A DNA stretch of 64,000 nt from an uncultured Paracoccaceae bacterium (GCA_947498645.1 CANMKS010000001.1:844032-908031), one strand, 5' to 3'. Shown: positions 54,061-63,613, counted from the stretch's first letter. Program-made: numbers and translations. Notes: generated from the sequence alone by a model not told the origin.

Positions 54061-54504
54061 TTACTCAGCAGCAAAGGTCGCAAGATAGGCATAGAGGTCA
54101 TAGGCCTGATCTTCCTGACGGACCTGATAGGCCATTTTACCACGTGCGCGGCGATCATCCAGGGTTTCGCGCAGCCAGCCCGTTGGATCTTGAACGTAAT
54201 CAACAAACGACTCTTCCGTCCAGACTGCGCCGGTTTCGCCCAGCTCTACGATTGCATCACCGTAGCGATACCCTTCAGCTGCACCCAACTGCCGCCCGGC
54301 AATACCAAAGAGGTTCGGGCCGGTGCGGGCGTTACGACCGGCGAGGACTTCACCAGATGCATCGGCCACAACGTGGCATGCAACACACTGGCGTTTGAAT
54401 TGCTCTTCGCCTGCGGCGGCATCACCTTGGGTCGCGGCGTGGCCGTCGGCAAAAACGGGTGCTGAAAGGACAGCAAGGGCTGCTGCGATTGTAAACTTTT
54501 TCAT
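54061..54504 (-). CDS. Soluble cytochrome c (c2 type)
   Basis: 147-residue periplasmic cytochrome c. It has a signal peptide ending APVFADG, heme site CVACH, TGPNLFGIAGR after it, and the axial Met in RGKMAYQV. Size and motif spacing fit class I cytochrome c2, which shuttles electrons from bc1 to oxidases. I chose ATG 54504 after AGAGGAATACGATC; a longer upstream frame is not signal-like. It is on the same strand as, but separated by a terminator from, the gsp operon. Confidence 0.9.
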   Translation of the reverse strand: MKKFTIAAALAVLSAPVFADGHAATQGDAAAGEEQFKRQCVACHVVADASGEVLAGRNARTGPNLFGIAGRQLGAAEGYRYGDAIVELGETGAVWTEESFVDYVQDPTGWLRETLDDRRARGKMAYQVRQEDQAYDLYAYLATFAAE

Positions 54505-54716
54505 GATCGTATTCCTCTTCGATCCATTGTCGTGACCGTTCGCCCCAGTCGAGGCGCAATGTAATACAACGCGCCGGGTGGTCCACCCCCAGCGGCAAAA
54601 GATTGCGTGATGGTCGTCAGACCACCGCATGCGCCAATGCGCATTGCTTCCATAGAACCCTTAACGCGTTGATAAGGACTGACCCAAGGGTCCTGCATTG
54701 ATCCCCGAAAAAGCAA

Positions 54717-54746
54717 AAGGCCCGCGCTGCGTGATCAGCGCGGGCC
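54717..54746 (-). terminator. Terminator of the gsp operon
   Basis: On the minus strand GGCCCGCGCTG-ATCACG-CAGCGCGGGCC followed by TTTTGC: an 11-base GC stem with a T-run, 21 bases after the gspD stop. Confidence 0.92.
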
Positions 54747-54767
54747 GTAACTTTTCTCAGATTGATG

Positions 54768-57188
54768 CTACTGGGTTGCCGTAAAGCAATCCGTTTTTAC
54801 ATCAATGCAGATCTGGCTGGCCGCATCGCGGGACATTGGCCCAACGGTTACCATCGTCAAACCACCGGCCTGTCGGAAACTTGGGGCCATCTGGCCTAGG
54901 ACAGCCGCGTTGGCGCTGACCAGATTGGCCCAATGGTTCCGGGCATTGTCAGCCGAACTGAACGATCCAAGAACAGCGATATGGTGGCCCGCAGGCATTT
55001 GGCTGGCTGCAACTGGCGTCACTGCAACTGGCGCTGCCGGAGCAGGTGCGGCAACAACCGCTGGCGCTTCGACCGCTGCCGGGGTTGCCATCGCGGCACG
55101 TGTCGCCTCTGCGATTGCTGCGCGATTTGCCTCGCTCGCGTCCATGATCAGACCAGAGTTTGTGCTGCGCATTGATGGCACATTCACGTTTGTGCTCAAC
55201 GACGGACCAGCAGACTGCAATGACCGCACACGAGAGCGCAACTGCTGTGTCACACGACGGGAGTCCATGGCGTTGTTCACGATCCGTGGCGTGATCAGGA
55301 CCAAAAGTTCGGTCTGCGCGCGACCATCGGTCGAATTGCCAAACAGGTGCCCTGCAACGGGCAGATCCTTCAGGATCGGGATGCCGCCGTTGCTAGAGGT
55401 CCGGCTGTCAGAGAACAAACCACCCAGCACAATCGTCTCACCGCTATCAACAGAGACAGAGCTATTGATGACACGCTGCGAGATGATCGGGTTGCCTGTT
55501 GCCGGATCGGTTTCACCCACAAGGCTCACCTCTTGGCCGATGTTCAGGATCACCGAACCGGAAGAGTTGATGCGCGGCGTCACTTCAAAGATCACACCAG
55601 TATCGCGGTACTCAACGGTCGAGACAAAGACATCGTCGGCGTTGTTGCCATCCTGTGCGGTGCGCACCGATGTCGGCACCTGATCACCCACCACCAGACG
55701 GGCGGATTCATTGTTCAGGATCATCAGGTTCGGAGATGAGATCACGTTGATCCGGGTCACCGTGTCCAGCGCATCAATCACGGCGTTGGCCGGATTGCCG
55801 CCCAACGAAACACTGAAGCCTGGCAGGTTTGGCGACACGTTCAGTGTCTCACCCTGCGTCAGACCAAGACGACCACCACCATCTTCGAGGAAGTACTGCA
55901 CACCGTAGCGCAGGTCATTGTTCAGTGAAACTTCGACAATCGTGGCTTCGACCAGAACCTGCCTCTGTGGCACGTCCAGGCGATGCAGAATGCCAAGGAT
56001 GCGGTTGTATTCATCAGGTGTTGAGTGGATCAAAAGTGTATTGGTCGCTTCGCTGGCCACAACACGGGTCGCGTTCAGCGTCCCCTGCGGTGTGAAGAAA
56101 TCCGCGCTTGCCTCAATCACGTCGGCATCTTCGGTTGTCGTTTCAACCGAAATGCCAAGGATCTGCGACATGGTCGGCGCGATATCAGCTGCGCGCGCAT
56201 ACTTCATATCATATGAATAGACCTGCGCGTCATTTGCTCCGTCCTGCGTCAAACGGCTGATCCAGACGGCGACATTCTCCAGCGCACGCGGCGTCTTGGC
56301 CACGGCAAGGATTGAGTTATTTTCAGGGATCACCTCAAAGACGGCAATCGGCTCAAAGGCTTCGTCCGTTTCGACAACCCGCTCAAGCCCGTTCACGATC
56401 GACTGGGCAGATCGGCCATTGATCGGGAAAATACCGACGGAACGGTTGGCAAGCCAATCGACGTCAAAGCTCTGAATGGTTTCCTGCCAGGACTGCTGAT
56501 CAACAGAAGTACCGGCCAGAACCAGAATGTTGCGCTGCGCGTCGATGCCGACGATCCCGTCACCTGCAAAGGGCTGCAAAATCGCGGCCATTTCCTGCGC
56601 GCCAATATTGCGCAGCGGAATAACACGCAGCGTGTAGCCCGGAAGAACATCGCGGGCCGTGGATGGTGAAATCGACAAATCAGCAGACAAGGGGGCAATG
56701 GCAAAAAGATCCCCACGACGCACCAGCACCGCGTTGTTCTGCTTCAACGCAAGTTCGAACACCTCAATCGCAGTGGTCCGGGTCACAGGCTGAGACGACC
56801 TGATATTCACCGTTCCCTGTACGCCGGGGTCGATCACATAGTTGATCTGCAACAGCTCGCCCAAAATGGCGGCGGCGGCAGATTCAATATCAACACCAAC
56901 AAGGTTTAGCGAAACAGTCCGTTCGCCATTTTCATTGACAAAGTCACTGTCGATCAAAAGCGGCTGCCGGCCCGGAAAGATCGTGCCTTGCCCGGCACGC
57001 ACATTCTGTCCGCCTGTCACACGCCCTTGCTGACGGTTTGCTCCGGCAGAGTCGCTGTTGTTTCCAAAAATATTGGCCAGCTGCCATCCGCGTAGGTCTG
57101 TATTACCTTCTGTCCTGTCCACTTGTGGAAGATTCTCACAAGCCGAAAGGATCACGGCCGCAGCCGTGAGTGCCATAAACTTTTTCAT
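54768..57188 (-). CDS. gspD: Type II secretion secretin, lipoprotein with C-terminal SPOR-like domain
   Basis: 806-residue outer-membrane secretin. The N-terminus is a lipoprotein signal (LSAC, Cys17), unusual for GspD and typical of self-piloting secretins. N0-N3 domains follow (VDIESAAAAILGELLQINYVI, then repeated VVIPENN/ANTLLIHSTPDEY-like modules). The secretin core is at about 430-640 (RLVVGDQVPTSV, EYRDTGVIFEVTPRI, VLGGLFSD). After an Ala/Pro-rich linker the last 80 residues (HIAVLGSFSSADNARNHWANL, GLTMVTVGPMSRDAA) look like a SPOR peptidoglycan-binding domain. It is last in the operon. Start ATG 57188 was chosen over one four codons upstream. Confidence 0.92.
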   Translation of the reverse strand: MKKFMALTAAAVILSACENLPQVDRTEGNTDLRGWQLANIFGNNSDSAGANRQQGRVTGGQNVRAGQGTIFPGRQPLLIDSDFVNENGERTVSLNLVGVDIESAAAAILGELLQINYVIDPGVQGTVNIRSSQPVTRTTAIEVFELALKQNNAVLVRRGDLFAIAPLSADLSISPSTARDVLPGYTLRVIPLRNIGAQEMAAILQPFAGDGIVGIDAQRNILVLAGTSVDQQSWQETIQSFDVDWLANRSVGIFPINGRSAQSIVNGLERVVETDEAFEPIAVFEVIPENNSILAVAKTPRALENVAVWISRLTQDGANDAQVYSYDMKYARAADIAPTMSQILGISVETTTEDADVIEASADFFTPQGTLNATRVVASEATNTLLIHSTPDEYNRILGILHRLDVPQRQVLVEATIVEVSLNNDLRYGVQYFLEDGGGRLGLTQGETLNVSPNLPGFSVSLGGNPANAVIDALDTVTRINVISSPNLMILNNESARLVVGDQVPTSVRTAQDGNNADDVFVSTVEYRDTGVIFEVTPRINSSGSVILNIGQEVSLVGETDPATGNPIISQRVINSSVSVDSGETIVLGGLFSDSRTSSNGGIPILKDLPVAGHLFGNSTDGRAQTELLVLITPRIVNNAMDSRRVTQQLRSRVRSLQSAGPSLSTNVNVPSMRSTNSGLIMDASEANRAAIAEATRAAMATPAAVEAPAVVAAPAPAAPVAVTPVAASQMPAGHHIAVLGSFSSADNARNHWANLVSANAAVLGQMAPSFRQAGGLTMVTVGPMSRDAASQICIDVKTDCFTATQ

Positions 57189-57267
57189 ACTCTGCCTCAT
57201 CAGCAGCGCCCCTGATCTTTTGCCCGGGTGCGCATTGTTATATTCTGTTCACCTTAACAGCGCTGAC

Positions 57268-57918
57268 TCACCAGAATGTTGGGAAATTGCGGATAATGAC
57301 GAAAATGAGACACAGGTGTGTCCCGTATGACACGGCGGTGTCGCGCGCCGATCTGCCACCCCAGACGCGCCGAAGTGCCACTTCGCCCAATCCCGACAGC
57401 GCCGCAAAGCCAATAAGAAGAAAGCTCTGTGAGGTTGAAAGGAAAGCCCCCAATCCCAACACGAACCATATGTCTCCAAGGCCCATCGCCTCTTTTCTTA
57501 AGGCCCAAAGCAGGATTTGGCGCATGATGAACAAAGCCGACGCAGGGACCACCATTTGCACCAGCACCTGAAGCGGATCACCTGATTGAAGCCCGAAAAT
57601 AACGCCCAGCGCGATGACGCCCAGCGTCCATTCGATGGGCAACCACCGCCACTGCCAATCAATGCTCGCTAAGACAAACAACAGGCAAATTAGGGCCGCA
57701 CCCAGCGCTAATCTGGCGTCAACCATGGTGACGAGCGCCACCGCAGAAACTAAACCGATGCCGAAACCAAGGGTTGCTGGCCGGGTCCAATGTCGTGCTT
57801 TTGCTGGTCCAAAGCCCGCCCTCAGATACCCGCGCACGACAAACGGTAGCGGCCCAAAAAGCAGCGCGATGCACAAGACCAGCAAAGGCAAACCGCCCGT
57901 GACTAGCACGCTGCTCAT
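57268..57918 (-). CDS. Prepilin peptidase (A24 family, short form)
   Basis: 216-residue membrane protein with six or more helices and the two aspartates of A24 peptidases: IDWQWRWLP and GLGDIWF. It lacks the N-terminal cytoplasmic CxxC methylase domain of full-length GspO/PilD (about 280 residues) and the usual Asp after LP. It lies between gspK and gspD and should cleave the leader peptides of the pseudopilins. Overlaps gspK by 4 bases. Confidence 0.82.
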   Translation of the reverse strand: MSSVLVTGGLPLLVLCIALLFGPLPFVVRGYLRAGFGPAKARHWTRPATLGFGIGLVSAVALVTMVDARLALGAALICLLFVLASIDWQWRWLPIEWTLGVIALGVIFGLQSGDPLQVLVQMVVPASALFIMRQILLWALRKEAMGLGDIWFVLGLGAFLSTSQSFLLIGFAALSGLGEVALRRVWGGRSARDTAVSYGTHLCLIFVIIRNFPTFW

Positions 57919-58766
57919 CTGAGGATTTCCATACCCAGAAAATCGTATTCCGTGCGGCCACTCCGAAAGCTAAGGCCCTGAATGGCCACTGTCGCGATAA
58001 TCTGCGCCCGCACGCCGCTGGTCAAAATCCCTTCGACCTCTACGGTATAGACCGGCCCCTCAGTCCCACCAAGCCAGACCGACGCGCTCCCCAACCGCGG
58101 CATCGAAAGCCCCTGACTGCGCCGCTCAACAATGGTGCTCACATCGCTTGGCCCCAATCCCGGTATCGCCGCCAGCAGCTCTGGCGGGGCCGTGATGGGG
58201 TTGATCTGTTCGTCAATATTATACGTCGTCAGGATGCGGCGGGCATCAAGACTGGCCTCTTGCGGGAAACCAAGTTCAGACAACAACAGCGCGATTGACC
58301 GGAAACTGCCGCGCGCGCCCTCTTCACCGCGTTGCGTGATGATGGCCCGCGCGATTGTCACCGCGTCGAATGCATCAATGCCTTGTCCTTCGCCAAGTTG
58401 CTGCAAAGTTGGGCCCAGAAGTTGTACCGGCGCCTGATTGATGTCGAGCTTTCCGCCCTCATCATAGATCCGGTAGGTCACCTGCCCTTCGGCCATTGTG
58501 ATCGTCACGGCAGTGCCGTCACGTGCGCTGCGTGGCTGATCGGCTTCATAACGCCCCAGATCAGCCAGTGCGACGTTCAGCCCGCTACGTGCCAGTTCAA
58601 CCGCGCGCCCGGTTTCCACCTCGGCCCGCGTTGACAGGGCCGTCTGGCGCTGTGTCGCCAGATAGCTTGCCGCGGCCAGCAACATTCCCAGCGACATCCA
58701 AAGGACAGTCAGCAGGATAAACCCGCGAAAACGGCCTCTGGCCTGTGGGGCTATCGCAATGCGCAC
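57915..58766 (-). CDS. gspK: Type II secretion minor pseudopilin GspK
   Basis: 283-residue GspK. The N-terminal prepilin-like leader and helix is RGFILLTVLWMSLGMLLAAAS, without the usual Glu5, as expected of GspK. Helix-hairpin-helix-like segments follow (LLSELGFPQEASLDARRIL, LLAAIPGLGPSDVSTIVERR), as in the family. It caps the pseudopilus with GspI and GspJ. Overlaps gspJ by 16 bases. Confidence 0.85.
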   Translation of the reverse strand: MRIAIAPQARGRFRGFILLTVLWMSLGMLLAAASYLATQRQTALSTRAEVETGRAVELARSGLNVALADLGRYEADQPRSARDGTAVTITMAEGQVTYRIYDEGGKLDINQAPVQLLGPTLQQLGEGQGIDAFDAVTIARAIITQRGEEGARGSFRSIALLLSELGFPQEASLDARRILTTYNIDEQINPITAPPELLAAIPGLGPSDVSTIVERRSQGLSMPRLGSASVWLGGTEGPVYTVEVEGILTSGVRAQIIATVAIQGLSFRSGRTEYDFLGMEILR

Positions 58767-59422
58767 TCGTTATTCTCCAACCCGACAATTCCAGTGCGCG
58801 CCACGCAAGACGCGCTATGTGTCGCAGGCATCCTGGCCACGATCATCCGTTCCGCGCCACGCTCCAGTGCAACAGCAGAGGGCAAGCCTTGTTCCGGCTG
58901 CGGCTCATAGGTCCAGTCACCTCCGTTAAGGCTGTTGCGCGATGCAAAGAAGTAAACAAGCCGCAAAGGCGCATCCGCGATGATCACGGTACTGGGGCGG
59001 GCAGTTTCATCCACCAACCGCACATCGCGGATGTCAAAATGGCGTGCGGCATCAAGGCGGTAATAGCTGTCTTCGTCCCGCGTGATATCGAGGCTGATCA
59101 TCACCGGGCGGTCCGTCCGGATCGTGCCATCATCGACCACCAACCGCATCTGGGTTGGTGTGCCAACAAACCGCCCCACTGCATCCTCGACACCATCCGT
59201 CGTTGCCGACCCGGCCCAGGCCTGCAAGACACGGCGTGCAGTGAGCCAATCCGTCGCCTCTTGTTGCAAAAGGTTTGGCTGCATCGCCGTCTGACGCAGG
59301 CCCCAGGTCGCACTTGTCATCAACGCAAGGGTCAGGGCCGCGACCGTTAAGGCGACCAGCGCCTCGGCCAGCACAAAGCCGCGCTGGGACTGATGGCGGC
59401 GGTATCCTCTGCGCGATATCAT
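58751..59422 (-). CDS. gspJ: Type II secretion minor pseudopilin, GspJ-like
   Basis: 223-residue pseudopilin. The leader ends at G in QRG-FVLAEALVALTVAAL, with Glu5 present. The long beta-rich C-terminal part (YYRLDAARHFDIRDVRLVDE) and the position between gspI and gspK indicate GspJ, though sequence resemblance is modest. Overlaps gspI by 4 bases. Confidence 0.75.
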   Translation of the reverse strand: MISRRGYRRHQSQRGFVLAEALVALTVAALTLALMTSATWGLRQTAMQPNLLQQEATDWLTARRVLQAWAGSATTDGVEDAVGRFVGTPTQMRLVVDDGTIRTDRPVMISLDITRDEDSYYRLDAARHFDIRDVRLVDETARPSTVIIADAPLRLVYFFASRNSLNGGDWTYEPQPEQGLPSAVALERGAERMIVARMPATHSASCVARTGIVGLENNECALR

Positions 59423-59817
59423 AGCGGCGTCTGCCGATACCGAATGCCACGCAACACCAGCGGGCTGCCATCGGGACGCGTAGAACCGACAGTGACATAT
59501 ATAAAGACAAGCTCTCCGGGTTGGACCGGGCCCAATGCCATATCGGCAGTGCCGCGGTCAGTGACAGCCAGTGACCACTCCAATCCTTGAATCGTGCCGC
59601 TGTCCTGCAAACCGATGCGCAGCGGCAGGTCGACGCCCACACGGTCCAGCACTTGCGTGGCCACCAGCATCTGCTCTGCCTGGGTGTCCGCGCGGCGCTC
59701 CATGAACAGACCTTGCGACAACGCCTGATAGAAGCCAGTCACCGCCATTGTCGCGATGGCCAGCGACACCAGCGTTTCCACAAGGTTAAAGCCTCGTGAT
59801 GCGCGGCAGCGCCTCAT
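59419..59817 (-). CDS. gspI: Type II secretion minor pseudopilin GspI
   Basis: 132-residue pseudopilin with leader SRG-FNLVETLVSLAIATMAV (Glu5 present). Length and C-terminal layout fit GspI. It overlaps both neighbours by 4 bases, which shows tight translational coupling in the pseudopilin block. Confidence 0.8.
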   Translation of the reverse strand: MRRCRASRGFNLVETLVSLAIATMAVTGFYQALSQGLFMERRADTQAEQMLVATQVLDRVGVDLPLRIGLQDSGTIQGLEWSLAVTDRGTADMALGPVQPGELVFIYVTVGSTRPDGSPLVLRGIRYRQTPL

Positions 59818-60242
59818 GGTGACAACCTCACTTGCCCGGTCAGCCAGTCAACCCCAACGGTGCGAGTCAGATCACCGGACACCAGTTCCAGTTCCAGACC
59901 TTCGCTTTCGCCCGAAGGGCGGATGATGATTGTCGCCGACTCTGTCGGGCTGGTCACACCGCGCCCAAAAATGTGAGTCTCAACCGGTGTCGTCACGCTC
60001 ATGTCTGGTTGCGAATAGATCACCTCGACCGGGCGGCCTGTTTCTGCGGCTTGCAACCGTGCCTGTTGAAACATCAGCGCGATGGACGCCACATCGTTTT
60101 CCAACTGTGCCTTGTCAGTACGGCCCAACGCGAAGATCGAAATCGTGCCGATCAACACAACAATGGCGACTGTGACCAGCATCTCCACCGCGGCAAAACC
60201 CTGCGCGCTGCGGCCTCTTGCTGGGCGTCTAACCTTCCACAT
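59814..60242 (-). CDS. gspH: Type II secretion pseudopilin GspH
   Basis: 142-residue pseudopilin with leader AQG-FAAVEMLVTVAIVVLIGTISIF (Glu5 present) followed by ALMFQQARLQAAETGRPVEVIY, typical of GspH. The ATG at 60242 (MWKVRR) overlaps gspG by 14 bases; an in-frame ATG two codons upstream is possible. Confidence 0.82.
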   Translation of the reverse strand: MWKVRRPARGRSAQGFAAVEMLVTVAIVVLIGTISIFALGRTDKAQLENDVASIALMFQQARLQAAETGRPVEVIYSQPDMSVTTPVETHIFGRGVTSPTESATIIIRPSGESEGLELELVSGDLTRTVGVDWLTGQVRLSP

Positions 60243-60666
60243 CGGCATCAACGCCAGTACCGCCGGCCCTCTGGTCTGCGCCAAGCGACCGCACACGAAC
60301 CTGACCCTGGTCTAGGATATAGATGTAGGCACCGCCCCAGGGATCAGCAGGCAGGTTGCCATCGCGCAAGTACGGACCTGCCCAGCCGGGTACATTTGTC
60401 GGGTTTGCGATCAGGGCGGTCAGCCCTTCATCTTGGGTCGGATAGCGACCCGTTTCGATCAGAAAGATGTCCAACGCGCTGCGCAGTTGCGAAATCTGCG
60501 CCTCGGCGGCACTGACACGCGAGGACTGCAGCTGCCGGATCGCGCCTGTGCCCACCAGCCCGATCAACAGGCCGACAATGGCGACGACAACCAGCATCTC
60601 GACCAATGAGAAACCAGCCTCTGCTGGCCTGCGGCGCGCCGGCCACTGTCTAGAACGAGATGGCAT
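60229..60666 (-). CDS. gspG: Type II secretion major pseudopilin GspG
   Basis: 145-residue major pseudopilin. The leader is EAG-FSLVEMLVVVAIVGLLIGLVG (Glu5 present), followed by the GspG signature LFLIETGRYPT-like FLIETGRYPTQDEGLTALI, then WAGPYLRDGNLPADPWGGAYIY. The C-terminal calcium-site region is present in outline. Start ATG 60666 overlaps the gspF end. Confidence 0.92.
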   Translation of the reverse strand: MPSRSRQWPARRRPAEAGFSLVEMLVVVAIVGLLIGLVGTGAIRQLQSSRVSAAEAQISQLRSALDIFLIETGRYPTQDEGLTALIANPTNVPGWAGPYLRDGNLPADPWGGAYIYILDQGQVRVRSLGADQRAGGTGVDADVEG

Positions 60667-61879
60667 TGACGGAAACGATAGCTGAAAACAGGGCATAAAG
60701 GCTTACTCCGATCATCAGCCCGACACCTACAATAAGTGCGGGTTGAAAAAGTAACAAAAATCTCTCGAGGTCACGATCAGCGGCTTCCCGCATATCGCCA
60801 GATGTGCGGCTGATCATGCCACCCAGATCGCCTGCCTCTTCACCGATGCGGATCATCTCGATTGACTCGCGCGGCAGCAGGTCAGTTGTGCGCAGCGCCG
60901 TCGAAAGGGCCGCCCCGCTTTCGACCTGTTTGGTCACATCCGCCATCCCGGTACGAACCGGCCCACCCGGTGCAGATCTTGAAACGACGCGCAACGCCCC
61001 GCTCAGGGTGATTTCACGACTCAGCATTGCGCCAAGCACATGCAACAACAGCATCATCTGATTGCGCAGCACAAGGCGGCGAATAATCGGCACACGGTTG
61101 CCCAGCCGGGAAAGTATAGCGCCCAGCAATCCACGTCGCGCCGCAAGATAAACCGCCAGACCCAGCGCAATCGCCCCAAGTGCGATGATCGGCCAAAGTG
61201 CCGAAAGAAAGCTGGAAACAGCAAAGACAGCCCGGCCCATCTTCGGCACCAGCTCAATCCGGTCTTCGACCAAGGGCAGGAATTGCGGGATGATCGCCAC
61301 CATGATGAGCCCGACAGACAGCACCGCAACCGCCAGCAAAATACCGGGATACATCAGACCAGTTACAATGCGGCGGCGGGTTTCAAGCCGGTTCCGCATG
61401 ATATCGGCGGCGGTTGACAGCGCACTTGCCATATCGCCCGAAACCTCTGCCCCGCTGATCAGCGACAGGGTGACCGGATCATCCACGCCTGCCTTTTCCT
61501 GCAAAGCCGCTGACAAGGCCGCACCCTCGCGCAACCGGTCCCGGACGCGCAGCGCGGTTTTTGAGATCGGATCGTCGCCACCGTCGCCGATAATGGCCAG
61601 TGCCCGCTCTGATTGGATCTGACGGCCCGACAGTTTGGCAAGCCGCACCAGAAAATCAGTGGTTTGTCGTGGGGTCAGTTGATCAGCACGGCGGCGCGCG
61701 AACCCTTTGGCCGTTGCCGCCCCGGTGCGATCATCCGCAGCCAGGCTGACCGGGAACAACCCCAGTTCGCGCAGGGCGCGCGTTGCATCCTTTTGATCAT
61801 CACCAAAGATCTGACCGGACTGCTTTGCCCCTGTCGCATCACGCGCGACGTATATGAATGACTTCTGCCCCTGCTCCAC
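60650..61879 (-). CDS. gspF: Type II secretion inner-membrane protein GspF
   Basis: 409-residue platform protein with two GspF domains (about 65-190: TDFLVRLAKLSGRQIQSERAL; about 270-395: MMLLLHVLGAMLSREITLSGAL, IRIGEEAGDLGGMI) and three membrane helices. It contacts the ATPase GspE, whose gene ends 12 bases upstream. Confidence 0.92.
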   Translation of the reverse strand: MEQGQKSFIYVARDATGAKQSGQIFGDDQKDATRALRELGLFPVSLAADDRTGAATAKGFARRRADQLTPRQTTDFLVRLAKLSGRQIQSERALAIIGDGGDDPISKTALRVRDRLREGAALSAALQEKAGVDDPVTLSLISGAEVSGDMASALSTAADIMRNRLETRRRIVTGLMYPGILLAVAVLSVGLIMVAIIPQFLPLVEDRIELVPKMGRAVFAVSSFLSALWPIIALGAIALGLAVYLAARRGLLGAILSRLGNRVPIIRRLVLRNQMMLLLHVLGAMLSREITLSGALRVVSRSAPGGPVRTGMADVTKQVESGAALSTALRTTDLLPRESIEMIRIGEEAGDLGGMISRTSGDMREAADRDLERFLLLFQPALIVGVGLMIGVSLYALFSAIVSVNAISF

Positions 61880-61891
61880 CTTGTCCCGCCT

Positions 61892-63613
61892 TTAGAAGGA
61901 TTTCACACCAAGAACACGCATTACTTCTTCCAAAGTCGTCTGCCCTTCCGCAATCATACGTACGCCTTCAGTCGCCATCGTATGCACATCAGTTGACGTG
62001 TCATTATCATCGACGGCAAGCTCTTCAGGCTCCATCGCCTCAAACAGGGCCAATCGACCCCGGTAACCGGTCTGATTACAGGCGTCACATCCAACAGCTG
62101 TCTTCAAATTCCATGTGGCCTGGTCGGTATGTCCACCCGTGCGCTGATCTAGCTGCGTAAAGAGTGTGCGGCTCTGGTCATTGGCAGCCACCGCACAATT
62201 CGGACAGACCCGCCGGACAAGGCGCTGCGCCGCGACAAGACGAACCACAGAGGTCATCAAATATTCCGGCACACCAAGATCAATCAACCGGGTGGCCGCG
62301 TCGCGGGCGCTGTTGGTGTGAAGCGTGGAAAACACAAGGTGGCCGGTCATGGCAGCACGCACTGCCAGCTCGGCTGTCTCACTATCACGGATTTCGCCCA
62401 CCATGATGACATCAGGGTCGTGGCGCAGCACGGTGCGCAAGGCGGCGGCAAAGGTCCAACCCAATTCGGCATTCACTTCGATCTGTTGCAAGCCGGGGGT
62501 CTGGATTTCAACGGGGTTTTCAATGGTGACAATCTTGCGCCGGGTGTCGTTCAGCGCATTCATGGCGGCATGCAATGTTGTTGTCTTACCGCTGCCCGTT
62601 GGACCCGTCACAAGGATCAGACCATTGGGTTGCGCAATTGCGGCGCCCAGCCGTTCTGACACATGTGCGGGCAAATGCAGGTCTTCCAGTTTGGAAAGAC
62701 CTTCATGATTATCCAACAAACGCAGCACAATCGCTTCGCCATGGATCATCGGCGCGCTTGCCACACGCATATCAATCTCGCGCCCGGACAGGCGCTGGCG
62801 GATACGGCCATCCTGCGGCAGACGGCGTTCGCTGATATCCATCCCGGCAAGGATCTTGAGGCGGGACACGACACCTTCGTAAATGCCGGGATCAGGGCTT
62901 TGCACTTCCATCAACTCACCATCGACCCGCAAGCGTACACGCGCAGAGGTGGCGGCCTGCACGGGTTCAAGATGGATGTCAGTTGCGCGCATCTCAATCG
63001 CGGCATCAAACAGTGTTTCCAAATAACGAACGGTCGGCGCGTTGTTCGCAAGCTCGGTCAGCTTGTCGGTATCAAGGTCAAGCCCATCTGCAGGTGCAAC
63101 AAGATCGCTGGCATCGGGTGCCTCGGCCTGCGCCGCGGCCTTGTCGCGGGCCATCGCCATTTCAATGTCGCGGTCGGTAGCAATACCCACCGACAGCCCA
63201 GCGCCGAAAATCATCTCAAGTGCCGCAATGGCATTGTCATCAAATGGATCGGCGACGGCGAAAAAAGCGCGATCCGGCGCAATTTCAAGTGGGACAATCG
63301 CCGATCGGCGCAGGTAGTCCGCTGACAGGCGCGGGTCTTGGGGCAATCGGGTCGGCATATCATCAAGCGTGACCAGCGGGCTGTTCAGATGTTCCGAACA
63401 GGCCCGCGCCCATTCTTTCTGCGAAATCAGCCCAAGCCGGTCCAGCACCGCACGCACCGGCTGACCCGTCGCCGCTGCTGCATCCTTGACTTTTCGTAAA
63501 TCGTGATCAGACAGCGTTCCATTCTCAAGGAATATTGCCGGAATACGGCCGCGCATTGGAACGTCAACAAGCAAGTCTTTTGCCTTTGATTCGAGGGCAG
63601 ATAGCGCTGCCAC
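61892..63613 (-). CDS. gspE: Type II secretion ATPase GspE
   Basis: 573-residue AAA-type assembly ATPase. The N-terminal T2SSE domain (about 20-165) is followed by the Asp-box region DIHLEPV, Walker A GPTGSGKTTT, VTIENPVE, Walker B VMVGEIRD, the His-box HLVFSTLHTNSA, and a zinc-binding CPNC...CDAC of GspE/PilB. The GTG at 63613 is assumed and lacks a clear ribosome site; ATG 63556 is an alternative. First gene of the operon. Confidence 0.92.
   Translation of the reverse strand: MAALSALESKAKDLLVDVPMRGRIPAIFLENGTLSDHDLRKVKDAAAATGQPVRAVLDRLGLISQKEWARACSEHLNSPLVTLDDMPTRLPQDPRLSADYLRRSAIVPLEIAPDRAFFAVADPFDDNAIAALEMIFGAGLSVGIATDRDIEMAMARDKAAAQAEAPDASDLVAPADGLDLDTDKLTELANNAPTVRYLETLFDAAIEMRATDIHLEPVQAATSARVRLRVDGELMEVQSPDPGIYEGVVSRLKILAGMDISERRLPQDGRIRQRLSGREIDMRVASAPMIHGEAIVLRLLDNHEGLSKLEDLHLPAHVSERLGAAIAQPNGLILVTGPTGSGKTTTLHAAMNALNDTRRKIVTIENPVEIQTPGLQQIEVNAELGWTFAAALRTVLRHDPDVIMVGEIRDSETAELAVRAAMTGHLVFSTLHTNSARDAATRLIDLGVPEYLMTSVVRLVAAQRLVRRVCPNCAVAANDQSRTLFTQLDQRTGGHTDQATWNLKTAVGCDACNQTGYRGRLALFEAMEPEELAVDDNDTSTDVHTMATEGVRMIAEGQTTLEEVMRVLGVKSF

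Noticed and set aside
54805-55683. 292-codon open frame antisense to gspD
   Set aside because: Low-complexity Ala/Thr content mirrors the GspD linker; the secretin is on the minus strand.
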